Part shown: positions 1 through 5,287 of the stretch, piece after piece | Layout of the letters: each line of letters begins with the position of its first letter | Position numbering within the stretch: the stretch's first letter is position 1 | From: an uncultured Chloroflexota bacterium | GTDB lineage: Bacteria > Chloroflexota > Anaerolineae > Aggregatilineales > Phototrophicaceae | Direction of reading: 5' to 3' | Assembly (NCBI GenBank): GCA_937864975.1 | Contig: CALMDI010000360.1 | Coordinates: 1-7,633, forward strand | DNA length: 7,633 nucleotides | Translations under genes and position numbers: made by a program | The notes under the pieces: model-generated | Told to the model about the DNA's origin: nothing | Databases searched by the model: none | Seen by the model: the letters and a program-made list of their open reading frames with translations, nothing else

Positions 1-2
1 CG

Positions 3-482
3 CTTACCGCCGTCCCCGGGGTGTCCGGATCGGGCAAGAGCACCCTGCTGCACGACGTGATCTACCGGAACCTCGAGGGGAAGCTCCGCGGGGGGCACTC
101 GGCCAAGTCACACCTGGGCGAGGAGGTCGGCCGGGTCGAGGCGATCACCGGCTGGGAGATTCTCCAGGACGTGCTGCTGATCGACCAGTCGCCCATCGGC
201 CGGTCGCCCCGGTCCAATCCGATCACCTACATCAAGGCCTTCGACGAGATCCGGGAGCTGTTCGCCTCGCAGCCCCTCGCCCGGCAGCGCAAGTACTCCG
301 CCAGCACCTTCTCCTTCAACATGCCGGGGGGGCGCTGCGAGGAGTGCGAGGGCGCGGGTCACGTCCAGGTGGAGATGGTGTTTCTGGCGGACGTGTTCGT
401 TCCCTGCGAGTGCTGTGGCGGCAGCCGCTACCGGCGCGACGTGCTCGACGTGCGGATTCACGGGCGCTCGATCGCCGACGTG
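3..482 (+). CDS. uvrA: UvrA (excinuclease ABC subunit A), internal fragment truncated at both ends
   Basis: UvrA is the damage-recognition ATPase of UvrABC nucleotide excision repair. The frame is open through the left edge and begins inside the second ABC ATPase domain, with a Walker A GVSGSGKS at about 18-41. It continues through the conserved block DQSPIGRSPRSNPITY (about 183-230). The UvrA zinc finger then follows as CEEC at 336-347, 19 residues, then CECC at 405-416, which gives the family spacing CX2C-X19-CX2C. The flanking FSFN, GGR, EMVFLADV and SRY motifs are also UvrA-like. Recognisable similarity stops abruptly after IADV at 480-482, where the family continues with LxMTVxEA. The frame stays open to a stop at 780-782, but that tail matches nothing and lies antisense to the TadC/ATPase frame. 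Only about 160 of the usual 900-plus residues are present, with no signature motif or Walker B of the second domain. It is probably not native to the adjoining Tad locus. Identification is near certain; functionality is not expected. Confidence 0.9.
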
Positions 483-534
483 CGAACACTGCTCAATCCT
501 CGGCACAAACGGAAGAACCTCGGGAAGCATATCA
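483..534. other. Unassigned junction segment between the uvrA and P-type ATPase fragments
   Basis: About 50 bases separate the last recognisable UvrA codon from the last ATPase-like codon on the opposite strand. The plus-strand frames do not continue UvrA. The minus-strand frames do not continue the ATPase into its expected last membrane helix. No terminal inverted repeat, target-site duplication, tRNA or terminator is seen. It may be a third short fragment, or eroded ends of either neighbour. Confidence 0.45.
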
Positions 535-1119
535 CACAGCTCGATCCGAAAAAACGTTTCGGACCGGGAGAGAGGTGGCGAGCAAAGCAAAGAGAACCGT
601 CGCCGCGCCCCACGCGATCATCGGCCGGTTGGAGAAGAGGCCCATTCGAACGAGCGGCTCCCGCTCGGAGCGGAGGTGCAGCGCCAGGAAGAAATAGCCC
701 AGCAGCCCGGCACCCGCGGTGTACAGCAGCCCGGTCGTCGGCGGCTGTTTGGAGAGCACGAAGAACACCATCACCGCCATAAAGACGAACACCAGCGTCA
801 TGCCGATACGCATGGCGAAAAACGACGCCGGAGCCAGCGTCATGCCCGCCAGGTCGATCAACCGGCGGGCGTCCTCTAACTGCTTCTCCGGTGTAAAGCG
901 TATCGTCAGGTCGGCAATGCCCCGCGCCAGCGGCAGCAGGATGCGGTCTTTGAACGACAGCGACAGCTCGATTTCTTCAAGCGAGCTGGGCAGCTCGCGC
1001 TCGCCGTAGAGCGCCAGACGCTCTTGCAGCGGGTCGCGGCTTCGGTCTTCCTTTAAGCCGACGTAGATCAGAGCTACGAAGATCGCCACACCAGCGACAA
1101 TCGCAATCGGAAGAGTCAT
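532..1119 (-). CDS. tadC: TadC-like pilus assembly platform protein, N-terminal half only, with a foreign C-terminal tail
   Basis: TadC is an integral inner-membrane platform protein of the Tad/Flp pilus that works with TadB and the TadA ATPase. The frame gives 195 residues against roughly 300 for the family. Residues 4-21 are a membrane helix, about 55-98 a cytoplasmic region (LLPLARGIADL, then RRLIDLAGMTLAP), and about 103-148 two further hydrophobic segments ending GYFFLALHL. This is the usual TadC layout ahead of the T2SSF domain. The T2SSF domain itself, with its typical LPDALDLL and G-x-G-x-x-x-A motifs, is absent. From about residue 149 the protein becomes P-type ATPase-like. The start at 1119 is preceded by AAGGAG (1130-1135) with a 10-nt spacer, and the gene begins 14 nt after tadB's stop, so the two are co-transcribed. 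The native gene presumably continues elsewhere in the source genome. Confidence 0.8.
   Translation of the reverse strand: MTLPIAIVAGVAIFVALIYVGLKEDRSRDPLQERLALYGERELPSSLEEIELSLSFKDRILLPLARGIADLTIRFTPEKQLEDARRLIDLAGMTLAPASFFAMRIGMTLVFVFMAVMVFFVLSKQPPTTGLLYTAGAGLLGYFFLALHLRSEREPLVRMGLFSNRPMIAWGAATVLFALLATSLPVRNVFSDRAV
535..675 (-). pseudogene. C-terminal fragment of a cation-translocating P-type ATPase, fused in frame to tadC
   Basis: The last roughly 45 residues of the minus-strand frame ending at 532 do not resemble TadC. They fit the region between transmembrane helices 8 and 9 of calcium/cation P-type ATPases, and helix 9 itself. The motif SEREPLVRMGLFSNRP is followed by a hydrophobic helix and then LPVRNVF, like the family pattern LFSNR-helix-YVPxLxxxF. 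The expected last helix is missing, and a TGA stop falls at 532-534. Leucine codons change sharply here: six CTC and one TTG, no CTG, while the TadC part is mostly CTG. This supports a separate origin. Nothing of the pump's phosphorylation or nucleotide domains is present. The family assignment rests on a short motif recalled from memory, so it is likely rather than certain. Confidence 0.6.
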
Positions 1120-1129
1120 TGGGGCGAAA

Positions 1130-1135
1130 CTCCTT
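1130..1135 (-). promoter_or_regulatory. Ribosome binding site of tadC
   Basis: AAGGAG on the minus strand, 10 nt before the ATG at 1117-1119. It overlaps the TAA stop codon of tadB (1134-1136), so ribosomes terminating on tadB sit on the tadC start region. This is consistent with translational coupling. Confidence 0.7.
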
Positions 1136-2117
1136 AAATCTGGATATCGACGATTTTCTGAATCAGGGCGCTGCCGATGCCGATCATGATGAGACCGATG
1201 GCGAGCATGGGCCAGCCGCAGCCGCGATTCGTGAACAGCAAGCCGACGTAACCGGGGTTGATCGTGTTCAGGAACACTGCCAGCACAATCGGCAAGCCGC
1301 TGATGAGATAGCCCGTCATGCGTCCCTGAGCGGTCAGCACGCGAACCTCGCCTTTGAGCTTGATGCGCTCGCGGATCGTATGGCTGATAACGTCCAGAAT
1401 TTCCGCGAGATTACCGCCGACTTCGCGCTGAATGTTGACCGCCGTCAGGACGAGGTCGAGGTCTTCACTTTCGACGCGGTTGAGCAGGTGCTGGAACGAG
1501 TCTTCCATGTTGATGCCAAGCTGGACTTCCTGCACCACGCGCTTGAACTCGGTCGCGGTCGGCTCTGGCGCGTCGCGAGAGATTGCTTCCATCGACTGAA
1601 GCACGCTGTACCCCGCGCGCAGCGCGTTCACCCACAAGCCGAGGGTGTCTGCAAGCTGGTTCTCGAAGCGCGTCAGGCGGCGCGCGGTCAGGCGGGCGAT
1701 GACAATGCGCGGCGCAAAGAAGCCGACGAACGCGCCCACGACCGCCATCACGATTTGCCCCGGAAACAGCACGATGTAGGCGACGATGAAAAAGCCAATC
1801 GTCGACAGGACGTGCAGAATGGCATATTCCGCGACCGTAATTTTCACGTCGGCGCGGGAAAGCGCCTGTCGCCACTTCTGACCGATCGGGCGATCCGCCA
1901 GGGCTTCGTTGAGCTTGTCCTTGAACGTCGGACCCTGCGCTTCTTTCTCGGCTTCGACGTCTTCCAGATCGAGGAAAGGCGAATAGGTCTGGTCGAAGCT
2001 GCTCAGCCGCTCTTCGATCTCATCCTTGCGTCGTCGTATACTGACAATGCCGATGACCACGATCACGACCGCAATCAGGGCGGCGCCGATGACGATGAAA
2101 ATAGGGTCAATGCTCAT
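1134..2117 (-). CDS. tadB: TadB, inner-membrane platform protein of the Tad/Flp pilus
   Basis: TadB pairs with TadC to form the membrane platform on which TadA acts during Flp pilin assembly. The protein has 327 residues, the normal family length. It has an N-terminal membrane helix (about 5-27) followed by a charged cytoplasmic stretch with many Glu and Lys (28-90). A hydrophobic pair follows (about 98-140). The T2SSF domain (about 150-275) contains FENQLADTLGLWVNALRAGY, LGINMEDSFQHLL, and a D-L-V-L-x-A-V block ending REVGGNLAEILD. Two C-terminal helices follow (about 266-286 and 302-320). GGNLAEIL is the classic GspF/TadB-type motif. The ATG at 2117 has a GGAG 11 nt upstream. It lies 121 nt downstream of tadA, across a heptamer-repeat region, and 14 nt upstream of tadC. 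Nothing suggests damage. Confidence 0.92.
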   Translation of the reverse strand: MSIDPIFIVIGAALIAVVIVVIGIVSIRRRKDEIEERLSSFDQTYSPFLDLEDVEAEKEAQGPTFKDKLNEALADRPIGQKWRQALSRADVKITVAEYAILHVLSTIGFFIVAYIVLFPGQIVMAVVGAFVGFFAPRIVIARLTARRLTRFENQLADTLGLWVNALRAGYSVLQSMEAISRDAPEPTATEFKRVVQEVQLGINMEDSFQHLLNRVESEDLDLVLTAVNIQREVGGNLAEILDVISHTIRERIKLKGEVRVLTAQGRMTGYLISGLPIVLAVFLNTINPGYVGLLFTNRGCGWPMLAIGLIMIGIGSALIQKIVDIQI

Positions 2118-2151
2118 TCTGGACTCAACTCCGACTGCTCATGGTAAACAG

Positions 2152-2237
2152 AGTGCTGAGTACGGAGTGCACAGTGCTGAGTGCAAATGGAAACTCGGAT
2201 GCCCTTTTCTTCGCACTCAGCACTTCGCACTCAGCAC
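2152..2237. repeat. Degenerate 7-bp tandem repeats arranged as an inverted repeat in the tadA-tadB gap
   Basis: On the plus strand, 2152-2186 reads as five successive heptamers close to AGTGCTG. The complementary heptamers recur from about 2213 to 2237 as GCACTCA/GCACTTC units. A 12-bp perfect arm, AGTGCTGAGTGC (2173-2184), matches its reverse complement at 2213-2224 across a 28-nt loop. An outer 9-bp pair, 2153-2161 with 2229-2237, is also perfect. The transcript of either strand could fold into a nested hairpin. The element fills most of the 121-nt spacer, begins two bases before the tadA stop and leaves the tadB ribosome site free. No U-tract follows, so a plain intrinsic terminator is unlikely. 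It could be a dispersed repeat, an mRNA processing or stability element, or a protein-binding site. Confidence 0.75.
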
Positions 2238-2238
2238 A

Positions 2239-3702
2239 TTAATACGACTTGCCGACACCAAAGACCGACGGCGGCAGGTAAATGCCCGCGGCTTCGATCC
2301 GGTCGGTGAACTTGGGACGGATACCGGTGGGGCGAATGCGCCCGACGATCTTGCCGCTTTCAATGCCGGTCTGCTCGAACTCGAAGATATCCGACATGGT
2401 AATCATGTCGCCTTCCATCCCCTGCACTTCGGTGATTTTGGTGACCTTACGCGAGCCGTCGCGCATACGCTCCTGATGAGCGATCACGTCCACCGCCGAA
2501 GCGATTTGCTCGCGAATAGCGCGCACGGGCAAATCCATGCCCGCCATCAGGCACATGACTTCCAGACGCGCAATCGTGTCGCGCGGGCTGTTGGAGTGCG
2601 CCGTTGTCAGCGAGCCGTCGTGACCCGTGTTCATCGCCTGGAGCATGTCGAGCGCTTCGCCGCTGCGGCACTCGCCGACGACGATACGGTCGGGACGCAT
2701 ACGCAGGCTGTTCACCACCAGGTCCTGAATGGAGACCACGCCTTTGCCTTCAATGTTCGCCGGGCGACTTTCGAGGGTGACGACGTGTTCCTGACGGAGT
2801 TGAAGCTCGGCGGCGTTTTCGATGGTGACGATGCGCTCGTCGTTGGGAATGAAGCCCGACAGCACGTTGAGAAGGGTCGTCTTGCCGGAGCCGGTGCCGC
2901 CGGACACGATCATGTTCAGGCGCGAGATGACGCAGGCGCGCAGGAATTCGGCGATTTCCTTCGTGATCGAGCCGAAACGAATCAGGTCTTCAATCGTCAG
3001 CGGTTTCTTGAAGAATTTACGAATGGTGATCGTTGGACCCACCAGCGCAATCGGGCGAATTACCGCGTTCACGCGCGAGCCATTGGGCAGACGCGCGTCC
3101 ACCAGCGGCGAGCTTTCGTCCACGCGGCGTCCGAGCGGCGCGACAATACGATCCAGAATTCGTAAGACGTGGTCGTCATCTTCAAAGGCGACATTCGCGC
3201 GTGTGAGGTTGCCTTTACGCTCCACGAAGATATTCTTGGGACCGTTGACCATGATTTCGGTGATGGTGTCGTCCGCGAGCAGCGTTTCCAGCGGTCCAAA
3301 ACCCAGAATTTCCGCGACAATCGATTCAAACAGGCGCTGCCGTTCCGCGCGCGACAGGACCATGCTCTCTTCGGCGAGGATGGCGTTGAATAGCTCCTCA
3401 ATCGTGGCACGAACTTCCGACCGCCGCGTGAGATCCATCGACTGGTCGAGTTCCGACAGCAGGCGATTCTGAACGCGCGATTTCAGATCATGATAGGAAT
3501 TGGTATTCGCCGCCGCGGGACGTTCGGTGCCCACCGCCTGACGGCGCATCCGCATCTGGGCAAGCTTCGAGTCGTCGGCTTCGGGTTCGGAGGACGTCTG
3601 GCTGAGACCCCGGGCGAAGGCGCTTTCCGCGGGCGGTGGTGTTGGCGTGCCCGACCCCCCGGCGCTGCTTCCGCCTTTCTCAATACGTTTCAATAGCGAC
3701 AT
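2239..3702 (-). CDS. tadA: TadA/CpaF, hexameric secretion ATPase powering Tad pilus assembly
   Basis: TadA is the cytoplasmic GspE/VirB11-superfamily ATPase that drives Flp pilin extrusion through TadB/TadC. With the start at 3702 it has 487 residues. A Gly/Pro/Ser-rich low-complexity N-terminus (about 10-45) precedes a helical N-domain with ILGFGPLETLL and ITEIMVNGP (about 130-155). The catalytic domain has Walker A GGTGSGKTT (268-276), an acidic box TIENAAELQL (293-302), Walker B DRIVVGECRSGEA (338-350) and a His box GHDGSLTTAHSNSP (360-373). All expected catalytic residues are present. The start at 3702 is preferred over an in-frame ATG at 3723 because GGAGG (3712-3716) sits 9 nt before it; the earlier ATG would translate through that site and has no comparable signal. 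It follows cpaE after 201 nt holding a stem-loop, and may have its own promoter. Confidence 0.95.
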   Translation of the reverse strand: MSLLKRIEKGGSSAGGSGTPTPPPAESAFARGLSQTSSEPEADDSKLAQMRMRRQAVGTERPAAANTNSYHDLKSRVQNRLLSELDQSMDLTRRSEVRATIEELFNAILAEESMVLSRAERQRLFESIVAEILGFGPLETLLADDTITEIMVNGPKNIFVERKGNLTRANVAFEDDDHVLRILDRIVAPLGRRVDESSPLVDARLPNGSRVNAVIRPIALVGPTITIRKFFKKPLTIEDLIRFGSITKEIAEFLRACVISRLNMIVSGGTGSGKTTLLNVLSGFIPNDERIVTIENAAELQLRQEHVVTLESRPANIEGKGVVSIQDLVVNSLRMRPDRIVVGECRSGEALDMLQAMNTGHDGSLTTAHSNSPRDTIARLEVMCLMAGMDLPVRAIREQIASAVDVIAHQERMRDGSRKVTKITEVQGMEGDMITMSDIFEFEQTGIESGKIVGRIRPTGIRPKFTDRIEAAGIYLPPSVFGVGKSY

Positions 3703-3711
3703 AAACCCCGC

Positions 3712-3716
3712 CCTCC
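3712..3716 (-). promoter_or_regulatory. Ribosome binding site that fixes the tadA start
   Basis: GGAGG on the minus strand with a 9-nt spacer to the ATG at 3700-3702 (protein beginning MSLLKRIEKG). This favours the start at 3702 over the in-frame ATG at 3721-3723, which lies upstream of the site. Confidence 0.7.
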
Positions 3717-3762
3717 GAATCAAAAAACGTAAAACTGGACTTAGTATTAAGGTACTCCGGTT

Positions 3763-3791
3763 TCTTTATTTACTTCCTTGAGGCTTTTCAA
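3763..3791 (-). promoter_or_regulatory. Weak candidate sigma-70-type promoter upstream of tadA
   Basis: Minus-strand TTGAAA (3786-3791) is separated by 17 nt from TAAAGA (3763-3768). The -35 match is good, but the -10 match is only three of six. The surrounding 3721-3810 region is clearly richer in A and T than the rest of the locus. Together with the upstream stem-loop, this hints that tadA-tadB-tadC may have a transcript start separate from cpaB-cpaE. In such AT-rich sequence the match could easily be chance. Confidence 0.25.
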
Positions 3792-3819
3792 ATTTTCGAG
3801 GCACTTTTGATGCGTAATA

Positions 3820-3881
3820 CAACGGCGGGAGAGCTGTCAGGGGTCTTCGCTTAGACTCCCTGGGCAGTTCCCCCGCCGTTG
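3820..3881 (-). other. 62-nt near-continuous stem-loop between cpaE and tadA
   Basis: CAACGGCGGG (3820-3829) is the exact reverse complement of CCCGCCGTTG (3872-3881). Pairing continues inward in the minus-strand RNA. After a G-U pair and two further pairs comes one mismatch, then CUG/CAG. A small internal loop is followed by CAGGG/CCCUG, a bulged A and GUCU/AGAC, closed by a six-base loop AAGCGA. The hairpin begins 22 nt after the cpaE stop. No U-tract follows on the minus strand, so it is not a standard intrinsic terminator, although it could attenuate. It could also protect or delimit the cpaE transcript end, act as a processing site, or bind a protein. I do not recognise it as a known riboswitch class. 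Confidence 0.65.
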
Positions 3882-3903
3882 GATTGAGTACGAAGGCTCG
3901 AAT

Positions 3904-5238
3904 TTAGCGCGAGGCTCTGCCGAGGCGCAGGAACCCCGATTTTTTCTTCGGGGCTGCCGCCATCTCCATATCCTTATCGTCCTGCTGTACGAGGCTGAAG
4001 AAGATTTTATCCGCCAGTTCGATCATCTCGCGGATCGGCGAGCGATTGCGCTCGCGCTGCGAGGCGATCACCGGAACGCCGCGGTTGAGCGCGCTCATGA
4101 CCGTGCGTTCGTCCGCCGGGATTTTCCCCTGAATCGGATGCTTCAGGTGCTTCTCGATGATTTCCGAGGGGATTGTGAGGCGCTGCCGTGCGCGCTCATC
4201 CTCGGTGCGGTTGAGGATGAACATCGTCTTGTTCGCCGAGTAGTTGAGCTTGTCGAAAAGTTCCAGCACGAACTTGGCGTTCTTGACGCCCGATAGCGTT
4301 GGCGTTGCCACCAGCACGATTTTCGCCGCCAGATCCATCAGCGCAATCACCATCTCGCTGAGATGCGAGCTGGTATCGACGACGATGAAATCGTACTGAT
4401 GCGAGACTTTATCGAGGATGCTTGCCAGCGCGGCGGGATTCGCTTCGACGTCGTCCGCGTATTCCGGGCGCGAGGGACCGAGCAGAACTTTCAAGCCGCT
4501 CTCGTGCGTGGCAAGGCTGTTATCGAAAAATTCGACGTCCACGTCGTCCACCTGGCTGACCAGGTCGGCAAGCGTGGACTGCGCTTGCAGCTTGAGGAAA
4601 ACGCCGACATCGCCAAACTGCGTGTCGGCGTCCACCAGCAGCACCTTGATACCCTTCTTCATCAAGCCGGAGGCGAGGTTTGTGGCGATGGTGGTGGTAC
4701 CGGCACCACCCTGCGGGCTGTAGACGACGATGATGTGTCCGCCGCGCTTCTCGCCCACATTTAAATGCGCTACCCGACGCATGTCGAGCGCGTGACCATC
4801 CTCCAGAATGCGGTATTGTTCCGCAATCGGCTTGTTGCGCGCGTAGACGGTACGAATCGTATTGTAAAGCTCGTCCGTGTCAATCGGCTTGGTCAGGAAG
4901 TTCCGCGCGCCTGCCAGCATCGCTTTGCGTAGATAGTCCGGGTCATTCTGCACCGACATCATGACGACGGCAGCCGTCGGCACCGCTTTGGTGATCTCGC
5001 TGGTTGCCTGGATGCCGTCCATGTCCGGCATGTTGATGTCCATGATGATGATGTCGGGGCGCATTTCTTTCGCCATCGTCACGGCTTCGCGCCCGTTGCC
5101 GAACGAGCCGACCACCTTGAAGTCTGGCTCGAACGCCAGCAGCTTCTTGATGTTCTCTCGTGTTTCCGGGATGTCATCCACCAGCATGATGGTGATGACG
5201 TCGCCGTCGCCCTGCGGAATGTTGGATGCTGACTTCAT
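3904..5238 (-). CDS. cpaE: TadZ/CpaE-type pilus localisation protein: receiver domain plus MinD/ParA-like ATPase domain
   Basis: TadZ/CpaE positions the Tad machine, commonly at a pole. This 444-residue protein has an N-terminal receiver domain (about 14-130) and a MinD/ParA-like domain (about 167-415). The receiver keeps the acidic pair D21/D22, the phospho-acceptor D67 in MDINMPDMDG, S95 and K117 in LTKP. Many TadZ receivers are atypical and lack such residues. The ATPase domain has a deviant P-loop SPQGGAGTTT (174-183): Q176 replaces the signature lysine and T181 the P-loop lysine. DADTQFGD (203-210) and FIVVDTSS (284-291, Walker B) are present. The tail KKKSGFLRLGRASR is basic and could touch membrane lipids. 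The ATG at 5238 has AGGA 6 nt upstream. The gene starts 49 nt after cpaB, with no secretin gene between. The call is firm for TadZ family; the phosphorylation role is inferred. Confidence 0.93.
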   Translation of the reverse strand: MKSASNIPQGDGDVITIMLVDDIPETRENIKKLLAFEPDFKVVGSFGNGREAVTMAKEMRPDIIIMDINMPDMDGIQATSEITKAVPTAAVVMMSVQNDPDYLRKAMLAGARNFLTKPIDTDELYNTIRTVYARNKPIAEQYRILEDGHALDMRRVAHLNVGEKRGGHIIVVYSPQGGAGTTTIATNLASGLMKKGIKVLLVDADTQFGDVGVFLKLQAQSTLADLVSQVDDVDVEFFDNSLATHESGLKVLLGPSRPEYADDVEANPAALASILDKVSHQYDFIVVDTSSHLSEMVIALMDLAAKIVLVATPTLSGVKNAKFVLELFDKLNYSANKTMFILNRTEDERARQRLTIPSEIIEKHLKHPIQGKIPADERTVMSALNRGVPVIASQRERNRSPIREMIELADKIFFSLVQQDDKDMEMAAAPKKKSGFLRLGRASR

Positions 5239-5287
5239 TCGCTGTCCTGCTCTCGACTAAATGTTACGCTTCGATTGCGCGCCGCGC

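Noticed and set aside
1..700. Insertion by a transposon or integrative element at the tadC break
   Set aside because: No transposase, integrase, terminal inverted repeats, target duplication or tRNA was seen at either junction.
483..782. Continuation of the UvrA frame to the stop at 780
   Set aside because: Residues after IADV show no UvrA features and the segment is antisense to ATPase- and TadC-like codons. It is treated as a run-on past a junction.
1119..2147. Long plus-strand open frame (about 340 codons) opposite tadB
   Set aside because: It is antisense to a well-conserved TadB gene, and its product is rich in Asp, His, Arg and Gln with no recognisable domain. Such open shadows are common in GC-rich genes.
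2026..3165. Long plus-strand open frame spanning the tadB-tadA junction
   Set aside because: It runs antisense through two conserved genes and the heptamer-repeat spacer, has no ribosome site and encodes no recognisable protein.
3700..3723. Alternative tadA start at the ATG at 3721-3723
   Set aside because: It would place the strong GGAGG site inside the coding region and has no ribosome site of its own. The start at 3702 has ideal spacing.
3820..3881. c-di-GMP riboswitch controlling tadA
   Set aside because: A second-messenger riboswitch would suit a pilus operon, but the element is a single long hairpin without the two-helix junction or conserved core bases I would expect.
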